NCBI GenBank assembly: GCA_015680685.1
Contig: MNCI01023267.1
Coordinates: forward strand, 546,635-610,634
From: Gnetum montanum
Taxonomy: Eukaryota; Streptophyta; Gnetopsida; Gnetales; Gnetaceae
DNA: 64,000 nt
Reading direction: 5' to 3'
The notes below the pieces were generated by a model. It made no database searches and was not told where the DNA came from. It saw nothing but the letters and a program-made list of their open reading frames with translations. Positions within the stretch are counted from its first letter, which is position 1. Every line of letters starts with the position of its first letter. This document shows, one piece after another, positions 21,942-33,056 of the stretch. Made by a program: the position numbers and the translations under genes.

Positions 21942-24900
21942 CTAAGCGTTTGGGGCATGAGGATCATCCTCCTCAGGCCCACCAGCACCAGACGCCCCTG
22001 CTCCACTGGAGCCAACTTCGTCAGTCTCATCCCCACCTTCATCCTGAAAAGACCAAAAAGAAACAGTCAACAAAAAGGGCAAAAGCGAATGTCGGAATTT
22101 CAAACTCCAAAAACAAAAAGAGACAAAATGCTGACCATAGGAGGTCCCCCCAGGCCGAACTCAAGTCGTCGCAGGATCTCCTCTTCAGGAATACTAGCCC
22201 AATCCGTCCCATCCAGACCCAGGTCTATATCAGCCAAAGCCTTGCCCTTATCAACCACTGACCAGGTGGAGCGTTTCAGAGGGAATTCACCCACCGACAC
22301 CTCCCCAGAAGCTGTTGTTATCCGCCGTTTTGGAGACTCCATCTCCACAATTGTGTTCTGGGCGAAGGTGTCAAAAGCGGAGCGCAGACCAAGACCTTCC
22401 ACAAACATCTCTAACTGTCGCTTCTCAATTGAAACTTCTTTTAGCGACTTTTTGTATTGGTGCTTGTGGTTCTTTTCGTCTTGTCCCCATTTTCGAACTT
22501 TGGAGGCAAAGGCCTTCCAATCTTGACACTTGGTGTTCAGCAGGTCAATTTGGGCACTTCGCTCCCCCAGCCTCCGTATCAGCCCTGCATGGCAATTAAG
22601 AAGGTCCCAATACCTTGTATAGGTGACCTCGGATGTCCGCCAAGAGCGATCATTGTTTAACCTAGCTGCTGCGAACTCATAGCGGGCCTTCAAATCATCA
22701 CGTTCTTTTGACAAGGCAGAATTCTCTTTCTCTTTGTCCTGAATTTGAAGCCACAATTGTTCGATAGAGCGCCTGCACGTCCACACTGCTTTAGCATTAT
22801 GAACAAAACCCTCTGCTACCTCTTCATATACGGGTCTGGGCACTTGTTCAATTTCAGGGGAAAGTGCGGGCAAGCTCTCCATATGGACGGGCTCAGACGG
22901 GTCCCACCTTAGCTGGGCGCCTGTTCGTGGGAAAAAGGTAAACGTTAAAACAAATGGGACTAAGCATCCAACTCTAAAACGAAAACTTTAGATACACCCA
23001 TACCTATACTGGGGTTAATCCTCTCGATCCGTTCGACAACCTCTTCAGCCACCCCAGCCACGAAATCCCTTTTACTTGGCATTTCCATCCAAGTAAAAGG
23101 CCCATCGGTGCGCGAAGAGCTAGCCTTCGGAGGCACTTCGGGAGGGATCTCTTGTTCCTTCTCTGAGACGGTCTCACCCTCCTCTGAGTCAAACGAAAAC
23201 AAGTCATAATAGGGTAATCCAGGAACACATTAAGCTGCATAACCGAGTAATGAGACATACCGTTCCTTCTGATCTCCTCTTGGGTTGGAGGGTCTCCAAG
23301 GTCAAGGTCCCCTGTAAGAAAGCTTTTAAGCATTTCTTCAGTTTCCGCTTGATCGTCCAGGGGTTCAGTACCTCCAGTTCCTCCGGTCCCCTCCTCCAGC
23401 AATTCTGTGCCTCCCGCCGGGTCGGTCAGCTCCTCGTCCTCTGGTATAGGCTGCAGGTCATGTCTCTTGACTGCTCAATTCGAGACAAGCCAAGTCAGTT
23501 GCACACAGCCAACAATAGTTAAAATTACGTGTAAGACAAGTAAAACAAAAAGCAAGAAGTTTACCAAGAATCTTGAATCGGATCCGCTTTACTCTAGGCC
23601 GCTCAATTTCGCTAGTTCCCTCGGTTGTGCTGTCGCGCTTTCCCAATTTGGATTTCGCTCCGTCTATTATTTCCTTCACCACCCGCTCCGCCCTCCTTGA
23701 AGTAGGGGGTACTTCGTCGGGTTCCACCCCTGGGCTGTCGCGTGTGTGGAGCGAGGGGCCAGACGATCCACCCGTGGTAATTGTAAGAGATTCATCAATC
23801 CCCTCGGGGGCGTCTTGGGACTTGGTGGTGTCGAATAGGTGGTTCACCCAGGGGCGAGATAACTGATATCTATCACGCAAAACAAACTTGCCTTCCCCAC
23901 GAACCACCAAGAATTCAGCCAAGCGACGGATATAGCCAGCAAAGAAAGCAAAGGTAAAATGGGATTGCGCCTCTATATTTGAACGCATCCGCTCTATATC
24001 CTTGGTCATCCCTGCTAGTAAAAAATCCGCCCAGGTATAACGCACACCAGCCTCCAGAATAGTGCGCATGACTCGTACTGCTTCAACGCTGAAATTCTTG
24101 ACTTGTGATAGCGTCTTTGGGAACAAACGCGCTCTAAATAAGGGGTAGAGTTCGTTAACTTCCTCAACCTTTGTTTTCCCCTGCATTGGGAACCCTTTGG
24201 TACCCTTCCTAATCCCTAGCCAACCCTCTAAATCACGGACCATCTCAATTTCTTTATGCGTCCTGTCCATAAAAACTTTTATGCCACTAGCAGGTACGCC
24301 AAACAAATCCGCGAGAAATTAAGGTGACAATTCAAAAATCACTTTCACGCCCCTAATACGGGCGCTATAGCAAGAGACGGGTCTATCGAATGAATCTACA
24401 ATCCCGATCATCTTCGCTATAGAAACGTTTGGGCTAGGGGCAACAAAGAGCGCCATGAGGCCGGCATGGTCCAAGCAGGCGACAATAGACGGCGAGGCCT
24501 TCGTTCGCAACCACTTCTGAGCGGCATTGGTTTCACCAAATTTCATTGAGAGAGTAGCCTCAGTCCTCCCAGTCACGACAGAATCCCTGCCGGAGGTGGT
24601 GCCAGCTGTAAAGGCAAACCCAAAACCCTCACATGAGCGCAATACTTGATAAGTGACCAAACCAAACACAACATGTAGAAAACTTGGCCACTTACTTTCA
24701 GTGTTGGACCTTGAAGTTTCGCCCAGACCAGAGGCAGGCGGGAAAACCGGTCCATTAGGAGCCCAGTCAGCATGTAACCAACCACGTGCGGCACATTGCG
24801 CAAACGCCTTCGAAAATTTCTTGGGGAAATTCCTCATGGCGTCCCTAGTATGAGCCAAAACGGTCCCGCGCAGTGTGGGACCCACCATGAACGCTTCCAC

Positions 24901-26441
24901 GGCCGTGCGGGCCAACCCAATCCCATCATCACCCGCGTAGGCCCCGTCTGGCATAATTTTCGGTCTGCGGGAAAGCGAAAACATGTGTCAAAATGAGAGT
25001 AAATATTTGAATGTGAGAAAGAAGGGAACAACCAAGGTTAGGATGAAATTACCTCTCCACCCGATATACTGTGCCAGGTGGATTTTGGAATAAAGTATGC
25101 GCACGACCTGCTAGGAACAGTGTGTTGTTGANATATACTGTGCCAGGTGGATTTTGGAACAAAGTATGCGCACGACCTGCTAGGAACAATGTGTTGTTGA
25201 GGTAGTTGGGGCCCCACGGCAGCTGGTCCCACACACGGGTTAACGGACGGGTCGATTTCGGACCACCGGGGGGAACGCCCTCGGCGACAAGTGGCCCCTC
25301 ATCAATGTCCTCCATGAAGATCCTGACGCCTTCCGCTGCGCCGGGTAGCATAGCCTCAATAATGCTCTGTGCCACATCACTGCCTAGATGAGACCAGACC
25401 ACAACATCGAAATTGTCTAGCAAGAAAGCCAGAAATTCGCAGGCCCCGTCCTGGAACCAGACCCCATTATGTTCAATGACCAAGTTCGGGGTCGGGTCAT
25501 CACCCTCCAAAGGACCAAACCATGTTAGGACCCCAACCAATTCAATTACAAGAAGGGGCGTCTCAACGTCTCTGCAAGCCGTTAAACAACGCCAAAAGTC
25601 AATATCCAAAATCTCATTTTAAAAGATTTTCAGACGCTTACAGAAAATTCTCCAAGTCACGCTCGGCGTATACGCCCGGCGTGGGAAAAACAGTCACGCT
25701 TGGCAAATACGCCTGGCGTGCGAAAAATAATCACGCTTGGCAAACACGGCCGGCGTGCGAAAAAATAGTCACGCTCGGCGTATACGCCCGGCGTGCGAAA
25801 AATAGTCATGCTTGGCAAACACGCCCGGCGTGCAAAAAAACAGTCACGCTTGGCAAATACGCCCGGCGTGCAAAACACAGTCATGCTTGGCAAATACGCC
25901 CGGCGTGCGAAAAACAGTCACGCTTGGCAAATACGCCCGGCGTGTGAAACACAGTCACGCTTGGCAAATACGCCCGACGTGCGAAACAGTCACGCTCGGT
26001 GAACACGCCCGGCGTGCGAAAAAACAGTCACGCTTGGCAAATACGCCCGGCGTGCGAAAAACAGTCACGCTTGGCAAATACGCCCGGCGTGCGAAAAACA
26101 GTCACGCTTGGCAAATACGCCCGGCGTGCGAAAAACAGTAACGCTTGGCAAATACGCCCGGCGTGCGAAACACAGTCACGCTTGGCAAATACGCCCGGCG
26201 TGCGAAGGAGTCACGCTCGGCGTATACGCCTGGCGTGCGAAAAAAAAAAGTTAAACCCTAAAAACCCTATGCCGAAAACAACGCACGCGGCGTCCACGCC
26301 GCCACAACCCTTCACGCTCGGCGTATACGCCGAAACCCTACACTGCGAAAATGAAAAATTAATGAAAACAGGGTCAAAGGGCTACCTGTGAGAAGATCCA
26401 GGCCACGCGGAGACGCTCGAGCGGGGTAGACCTTGCAGCAT
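21942..26441 (-). CDS. E2 spliced antisense gene (FCP1-like / plant transposon protein / coiled coil)
   Basis: Seven exons, read on the minus strand: 26441-26386, 25571-25053, 24964-23565, 23470-23261, 23183-23004, 22920-22136, 22043-21942. All introns are GT-AG. The first is 814 bp and the rest 79-95 bp. Excluding a 69-bp duplication at an assembly join (25064-25132), the coding sum is 3183 nt (1060 codons plus stop), identical exon by exon to E3. Exon 2 encodes an FCP1/NIF-like domain. Exon 3 resembles the 'putative plant transposon protein' family. Exons 4-5 are acidic. Exon 6 is a predicted coiled coil (long E/K/Q-rich heptads) and exon 7 is Gly/Asp/Glu-rich. TAA 24319-24321 replaces a Gln codon at about residue 384. 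Function unknown; not a known gag, pol or env protein. Confidence 0.75.
23565..24964 (-). other. E2 antisense gene exon 3: plant transposon protein-like domain
   Basis: 1400 nt, the same length as in E3. The section with SARIRGVKVIFELS, FGVPASGIKV, then ELYPLFRARLFPKTLSQVK and RTILEAGVRYTWADFLL has the order of features I associate with the Pfam 'putative plant transposon protein' family (IRGVKV..., LGLP..., long helical half, 'I..G..I'). This assignment is from pattern memory and needs a profile search. Confidence 0.5.
25053..25571 (-). other. E2 antisense gene exon 2: FCP1/NIF-like pseudophosphatase domain
   Basis: Order of motifs matches the plant FCP1-homology (NLI-interacting-factor-like, HAD superfamily) domain: LLVIELVGVLTWF at the nucleophile strand, CEFLAFLLDNFDVVVWSH in the middle, RPLTRVWDQLP, and NNTLFLAGRAHTLFQNPPG at the end. 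In active enzymes the first motif is DxDx(T/V) and the last contains DD (NTLLxDDSPxKxxxNP). Here these read E-L-V-G-V and A-G, so catalysis is unlikely. A single N at 25132 and a 69-bp duplication (25064-25132 versus 25133-25201) look like an assembly join. Confidence 0.7.
25655..26250 (-). repeat. Tandem array in intron 1 of the E2 antisense gene
   Basis: About 16 tandem copies of a 36-38 bp unit, 'gtcacgcttggcaaatacgc' then 'ccggcgtgcgaaaaaca'. It fills most of intron 1 (25572-26385). E3 has six related copies in the same intron. Each unit contains an imperfect GGCGTATACGCC palindrome. Confidence 0.85.
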
Positions 26442-26659
26442 CGCCTGGCTCTCCTCCGCGAATGTCAGTTCAGGTCCTTTCTGCCCTCAGCCCTCCAGTT
26501 CTTTGCCTCTGCCCATCTCGGCGTTCACGCTGGAGCTTCTCGGCGTGCTCGGCTGAGGTTTCTTCTCGGCGTTCACGCTGGGGTTTGGCTCGGCGTTCAC
26601 GCTGGGGTTTCGCTCTCGGTTCACGCTCACGCCCCAAAAGTGAAATGACAAAATGACAC

Positions 26660-26830
26660 CCCCGCTTCCTTTTTATAGCGCGTTCACGCTGATGCTGATG
26701 CTGACGCCGCCGCCGCCGCCGCCGCTTTTCCGTTTTTCTCGCTTTTTGCCTCGTTTTTCGTGCTTTTTCGAATTCGTTTTGAATTTTTCAAAAAGATATA
26801 AAATCTACACACAAAAACGACATAAACAAC
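26660..26830. promoter_or_regulatory. E2 divergent promoter between antisense gene and pol
   Basis: Minus-strand TATAAAA (26671-26677; context CGCTATAAAAAGG) lies 230 bp upstream of the antisense ATG. Plus-strand TATAAAAT (26797-26804) lies 240 bp upstream of the first in-frame pol ATG (27046). A gctgatgctgatgctgacgcc then (gcc)n tract lies between them (26687-26728). All three features recur at the same spacing in E3 (45006-45134). Promoter activity is inferred from conservation only. Confidence 0.5.
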
Positions 26831-26849
26831 AAATTTCGGCCATTTGTTA

Positions 26850-26937
26850 CCCGGTAAGGCATTAAACTGCCGTTTGTTGCCCGGTAAGGCATTAAACTGC
26901 CGTTCGTTGCCCGGTAAGGCATTAAACTGCCGTTCGT
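26850..26937 (+). repeat. E2 repeats before pol
   Basis: Three tandem copies of 'ggcattaaactgccgttcgt' plus 'tgcccggtaa', about 29-30 bp each. They share the TTAAACT core with the other arrays of the element. E3 has two to three copies at 45168-45243. Confidence 0.8.
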
Positions 26938-27045
26938 TTATCATGTTAACTCATTTTCACACATGTACGCTAAAGATTGCTGAAAGACCTGAAACGACCT
27001 CCGCTATCTTATCAGGCTTTCCATTCATTGACAGGAACTTGCCTA

Positions 27046-30000
27046 ATGGATTGCAAGCGCTTGACCGAGCCGTTGGTCATTGATGGACCATACGGCGCAA
27101 TTGAAAGGAGTATCGATACGAATCTCGTTTACATGAACTCATCAGCGAACGACTTTACGATAGCTTCAACACAGCAAACGGTTGACGAATATGAGGGAAT
27201 GACAAAGTCCCTCGACATTGAAGCTGAAAACATTACCGAGGATCCTCTAACCGAAACACCTATCGCCATGCCCAACGGGGAAACTAAAATCCTAAAACTA
27301 AGCACACTACTAGAACCAAGTTTGGCTAGAGACATCGAAAACGTAATTAAGGACAATATGAAGGCATTTACGTGGTCTTATACAGACATGCCCGGGTTAG
27401 ACCCCCGTATCGTCCAGCACAACATCATCCTTGACCCGAAACTAAGGCCAGTAAAACAGAAAGCACGAAAGGTCAAACCCGAAGTGGCGTTAGCGGTTCG
27501 TAGTGAGATTACCAAGCTCTATCAAGCTGGTTTCATTAGGGCTGTTGATTACGCCGAATGGGTATCGAACATGGTTATAGTCCCAAAGAAGAACGGAAGC
27601 ATTCGTCTTTGCATTGACTTCCGGGACCTTAACGTAGCAACCATAAAGGATGACTTCCCCTTACCTAGCATTGATCAACTAGTTGACTCAACTGCTGGGC
27701 ATGCCCTATTATCCTTTATGGATGGCTTCTCAGGATATAACCAGATACGTATCAATCCAGAACACCAGCTCCGAACTACTTTCATGACACCTTGGGGAAC
27801 CTTTTGTTATACAATGATGCCTTTTGGTCTCAAGAATGCTGGGGCCACGTATCAAAGAGCGATGACGTATATTTTCAGTGATTATATCTTACACTCGCTC
27901 AATGATTACGTGGACGACATAGTGGTCAAATCAAAATCGCCAGAACAACACGTGCAAGATCTTGACTTAGTATTAAAACGTTGTCTAAAATACGAACTAA
28001 GGCTTAACCCGAAGAAATGCGTTTTCGGCGTCAAAACGGGCAAAATGCTTGGATTTGTAGCCTCAGAGGCAGGGATACGGGTAGACCCCGATAAGGTTAA
28101 GGCCATTATGAACCTAAAACCACCTAGCAATCTAACCGAACTCCGAGGGTTACAAGGGCGGTTGCAGTTCATTAGGAGGTTCATAGAAAATTTGACGGGA
28201 AAACTTACACCTATGAACCACCTACTACGCAAAAACACCCGCTTTGAATGGACATCGCAGTGCCAAGAAGCATTTGACAACGTTAAAACAGCACTCGCTC
28301 GGTTACCCACCGTATTCCCGCCCAAAAACGATAGGCCGTTCTACATCTACTTGGCAACATCAAAATCATCGATCGCATCCATGTTGTGCCAAAAACGAGA
28401 TGACAGAATTGAGGTACCAGTATACTACCTGAGTCATGCAATGGTTGCCCATGAAAAGAAATATAACGATGTAGAAAAGTCATGCTTAGCCTTAGTTTTC
28501 TCTTTAAAGAAATTGCGACATTATCTTTTCCAAAATCAAGTTAACATAATTTGTAAAGACAATGTGCTCAGAGCTATAACCGAAAACATCTATGAGTCAA
28601 GCAGGATAGCCCGTTGGAAGGCCATCATAGCTGAGTTTGACCTGCACTATGTAGCACAATCGTCAGTAAAGGGTCAAGCCATAGCGAATCAAATGACCAC
28701 ATCGCCAACGCATGATCCAGGTACAATAGAACCCGAATTCCCAGACGAGAACGTAAATACAATAGACACGGTGCCAGATGACTACGAGGCGGTTCTAAAC
28801 TTCGACGGAGCATCCACCTCCCGAGGAGGAAGCGCTGCCGCTGTAATCACATACCCCTCTGGAGAAATTAAGCCTTTCGCCTATCGCTTCGATTTTCATT
28901 GTACTAACAACATAGCAGAGTATGAGGGTCTCCTCAGAGGTCTCGCGGCCGCATTAGCCTCGGACATTACACGGCTCGTAGTCAGAGGGGATTCACAACT
29001 AGTCGTAAACCAAGTCACAGATGTCTATACGTGTAAAGCACAACACTTACAACCATACTGTGATTTGGCTAAGCACCTACTTAAACAATTCGAAAAGGTT
29101 GACGTCCAACATATCCCTAGGAACGACAATACCATTGCAGACGCCTTAGCAACCTTAGCTTTAAACATATCCCCTGACATGTTTCATGCACTACCAAGCT
29201 CCGTGACCAGCTGTGTCGAGCCCATAACCAACACCCTCGACGCACTTCCAATTGCATCCGTCAGTACAACACACACTAATGAATGGTACGATGACGTAAA
29301 AGAATACCTCCTGCGCGGTGAAGCGCCACAACATCTAACCAACGCGCAAAAGGATGCAGTACGCAAGCGTTCTAAGCAATACACATTAATAGGGGATACG
29401 TTGTGCCGCCGATCCTACGAAGGCATACTGCTAACATGCGTCAACAGCACCGAGGCCCAAACAATTGTTGAACAGGTGCACGACGGAATATGCGGGGGGC
29501 ACATCGCACCGAGGGCAATGGCAACCAAAATAAGACGCCTAGGCTACTATTGGCCGCACATGGAACACGACTGTCAGTCCAAGGTCAAAACATGTAGTGT
29601 ATGCCAAAAACACGGTAATCTCATCCACATTCCACCAAACGAGTTGCACACAACACAAATCACATGGCCCTTCCAGAAGTGGGGACTGGACCTCATCGGC
29701 CCGATAACACCTACATCTTCTGCCGGGCATAGCTTTATTATAACAGCGACTGAGTACTTCACGAAATGGGTAGAAGCGGCGCCCCTTCGTAAAACTACTT
29801 CTAAACAGGTATGCAACTTTATCCTCGAAAACATTGTAACCCGTTTTGGCATTCCCATGGCAATCATCACCGACAACGGGCCACAATTTAGTAGCGCCGA
29901 GACCAAAATGTTTTGCGATAGTCTAGAGATCAAGCACTCGTTTTCATCCCCTTACTACCCTCAAAGCAACGGGCAGGCAGAGTCAACAAATAAGACAATC

Positions 30001-30521
30001 ATCACGGTACTCAAAAAGATGCTTGTCCAGAGCAAACGAAGATGGCACGAACAACTGGCATACGCGTTATGGGCATACCGTACCACGCATCGGACCTCGA
30101 CAGGTAAAACCCCATATAGTCTTGTTTACGGTTCGGAAGCTGTTTTACCTCTGGAATTGCAGGTACCATCTCTAAGGATCACGCTCTCCGGACTCCTCGA
30201 CGACGAGCAAAACAATGATTTACGCATCATCGACCTGGACTCGGTGGAGGAGAAACGCGTACGTACACTCGATCAGATCGAATGGTACCAGAAACAACAA
30301 GACAACGACATCGACATGACATTCATAAGCGTCCCATCAAAGAAGGAGACCTCGTACTTAAAGCTGTTCGGGAACACCCAGATAAATTCTCAGTCAACTG
30401 GGAAGGGCCTTACCTGGTTATCAAAGCGTTCGACAACGGAGCATTCAAACTAGCCGACATGGACGGAAAAGAGTTTGCAAATCCAACCAATCATCTGTTC
30501 CTCAAATCGTTCTATACATGA
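27046..30521 (+). CDS. E2 pol: RT, RNase H, second RNase H, integrase
   Basis: The open frame runs from 26977; the first in-frame ATG is 27046. RT: IVPKKNGSIRLCIDFRDLN, FMDGFSGYNQI, PFGLKNAGATYQR and the catalytic YVDD at 27907-27918. A Ty3-type RNase H follows (AHEKKYNDVEKSCLA). After a linker comes a second, archaeal-type RNase H with acidic residues in LNFDGAS (about 28796), NIAEYEGLL, VRGDSQLVV and RNDNTIADALA: the dual-RNase H arrangement of the Tat lineage. Integrase: HHCC finger (VHDGICGGH...CSVCQ) and D,D,E residues in GLDLIGP (29687), TDNGPQF (29872) and SNGQAEST (about 29970). One missing base near 30302 relative to E3 shifts the frame; the C-terminal tail (GDLVLKAV, GAFKLADMDG) continues to TGA 30519-30521 in another frame. 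No chromodomain. Confidence 0.9.
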
Positions 30522-30539
30522 GTACGAACTCAGGTACGC

Positions 30540-30731
30540 GCTAGTCCTGGATTATGACTATAAACTAATACCACAGAATAGTCCTGGAATCATGACTATA
30601 AACTGATACCACAGAATAGTCCTGGATTATGACTATAAACTGATACCACAGAATAGTCCTGGAATCATTACTATAAACTGATACCACAGAACAGTCCTGG
30701 AATCATGACTATAAACTGATACCACAGAACA
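30540..30731 (+). repeat. E2 repeats after pol
   Basis: At least five tandem copies of a 38-bp unit, 'tagtcctggaatcatgacta' plus 'taaactgataccacagaa', running into the N gap. E3 has three copies at 48906-49015. Confidence 0.88.
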
Positions 30732-30928
30732 NNNNNNNNNNNNNNNNNNNNNNNNNNNNNNNNNNNNNNNNNNNNNNNNNNNNNNNNNNNNNNNNNNNNN
30801 NNNNNNNNNNNNNNNNNNNNNNNNNNNNNNNNNNNNNNNNNNNNNNNNNNNNNNNNNNNNNNNNNNNNNNNNNNNNNNNNNNNNNNNNNNNNNNNNNNNN
30901 NNNNNNNNNNNNNNNNNNNNNNNNNNNN
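30732..30928. other. Assembly gap after E2 pol
   Basis: 197 Ns inside the repeat array; the true array length is unknown. Confidence 0.95.
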
Positions 30929-31738
30929 GCTGCCTAAATCTACACTCATCAATGCACTCATGGTTTTCTTGTCTCTTTGGAGTTGTGTTTGCAGGATGAC
31001 GCTCGGAAGTTCTTGTACGAGAGCGCATTTCATCATAAGTAGCAAGATGAGGCAATGTCCATTTGTTCACCTGGCAATACTAAATCGAACCGTTAACCCG
31101 CATGTTCCCGTTCCCCGAAAGCCCACTATCTGTCTACCAAACCACTACACGCTGCAAAACGCTACAGCAGTCGTAACATATAGAACACAAGACTCGCGCA
31201 TGAGTACAAGTTCAAAAAATAAAAAAATAAAAAAATAAAAAATAAAAAATAAAAAAAAATGTATTTATATCAAACGCAATCAAGAAATTTCCTATCGCAT
31301 GGCTTTGGCTCTTCGCTAATGGTTTTCCCAAAGAAGGGAGCTGTTCCTCCAAAGAATGCAAAACATCACCCCGTGGCTTTGGTAGTGACAACTGGTTCTC
31401 CTGAAAAACCACCAGGAGCACCGTTCCACCAAAGGACGCACACGCTTGAGGTCCGAGTCGGCCGAAAGACGGCTATCGACAAGGACCGGCATACTGCACA
31501 CCTGAGCACCCTACTCTCCCAGCATGGTCTCTCGGGCAACGACCGATCCCCACGATCCCTTCCTTCCCGCCAGTTTCCAATCTCACCCTTTCAATCCCAT
31601 TTACCACTGAACACGGTACGATGAGGTCTGGCCAGGTGACTGGGGACAAGGCTTTTATCGAGCTGCTTGTGGTGTTTTGCGCTTCCTTGTCGACGCTTCT
31701 CGGGTTGATTCCTCCAAGCGTCAACAAAGAGGGGCCAA
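30929..31738 (+). other. E2 3' non-coding region, with possible small open frame
   Basis: A frame from ATG 30960 to 31238 aligns without gaps with a frame in E3 (from about 49370 to 49620): MVFLSLWS, then a middle with PRKPT and a tail SRMST. No family is recognised and it may simply be conserved non-coding sequence with a splice-acceptor-like tttgcag. An A/T-rich run follows at 31215-31260. The region ends with the purine tract. Confidence 0.4.
31725..31738 (+). other. E2 polypurine tract
   Basis: aaagaggggccaa immediately precedes LTR 2 (TGAAACACC). The same tract precedes LTR 3 at 33124-33137 and, as aaagaggagccaa, the E3 3' LTR at 50173-50186. Confidence 0.8.
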
Positions 31739-33056
31739 TGAAACACCACAAAAATTTTTTAAGTGTTGTGCCAGCGTTCACGCCAGCGTTCATGCCAGCG
31801 TTCACGCCCAGCGTACACGCCCAGCATCATGCCCAGCGTACACGCCCGGCGTTCACACCCAGCGTCTACGCCCAGCGTCCACGCTCAGCATCTATGCCCA
31901 GCTCCTCAGTGTACACGCCCAAGTACGGCAGGGGGGCACGCTCGACGACAGGATTTCCAATGGCAACATGAAGATTACACCAAAGAGCAAGGATTGAAGC
32001 AAGTGGACATCCGTCGGTCTCTACGTCCGGCGTCTACGCCCGGCGTATACGCCCAGCGTACACGCCAGCTTATAAATGTTTACGCTCAGCGTATACGCCC
32101 AGCGTACACGCCTGCTTGTAATGTATACGCTCAGCGTGTACCGAGTTTCTAAATTGTAACGCCCGGTCTATACGCCACGTGTCCCCCCATTCGCTTTTCC
32201 CGGTAACCCTACGTCTATAAATAGCCCAATTTTCCATGTTTACGGGGTCCGCGAAAATTTACCAGAGCCGACCCAGAGCAATTACGCTGCTGAAACCCTC
32301 TACTCACGCTTACGCTGGAAGTCCTGCACGCTGCACACTGCACGCTGAGCACAGTCCGCCCCTCGCCTATCGCGTCAACCAGCTGCATCCCTCTGTCCAC
32401 CGGGGCTTTACGTCAGCCTTGTGTCCCTACACAACTGCGTTAGACCGGTGCAGAACATTTTAACTCTATAATCCATTGTTTACGTTTGTTGCAAGTTCTT
32501 TTACAGTTTTACGTTAATTTTTCCCGCGCTTCGTTTATGCCTGTTCACGTTCGCGCTCCGCGCTCGGTTCGCGTCCGAAGACGACCACTGTTTACGCTCG
32601 CTGTGAGCTCTTTTTTAGTTTTACGTCAATTTGGCCCCCCCTTCGTTCACGCTCGCTTGCATTTTTGCTTCGTTTCCGTTTGTATACGCCCACTGTTCAC
32701 GCCGTTTGCCTGCTTACGCCCTACATCCATTCACTGTTTACGCTGTCACGCCCGTACGCTCACGCTGTGTTCATTTCTGTTTACGCTGTTCACGCCCCAC
32801 TCCGTTCACGCCCGTTATATTTATGCCGTGCATACCTGATTCATCGCTTACGCCCTGTTTACGCATAACCCAGCGTATAACGCTTCGGCGGCACTCGGGG
32901 AAGTCCTTGTTTGATCCGCGTGCGGACCATCCAAGGCACTCTGCCTTCGTCCTTTCCAGCTTGCCCTCAAGTGGAGGCAAGGTCAACTGTGCTCGCCCAC
33001 TGATCTTTCGGTGTCTGCAACGTTCCAGCCTCGCACCGACGATTTCGGTTGGCATA
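31739..33056 (+). repeat. E2 LTR 2 (middle)
   Basis: 1318 bp, TGAAACACCAC...GGCATA (terminal CA mutated to TA). TATAAATA is at 32216-32223. It shares diagnostic variants with LTR 3 against LTR 1, such as ttaatttttcccgcgc versus ttaatttggcccgcgc. Confidence 0.85.

Noticed and set aside
21939-22599. Plus-strand frames opposite the antisense gene
   Set aside because: Shadows of the minus-strand exons; no motif and not conserved in E3.
25655-26250. CRISPR-like array of 36-bp repeats
   Set aside because: The units are contiguous with no unique spacers, lie in an intron of a retrotransposon gene, and the context is plant nuclear DNA.
21942-26441. Antisense gene as a retroviral env-like gene
   Set aside because: No signal peptide, transmembrane segment or cleavage motif; wrong position and strand for the Athila-type env-like frame.
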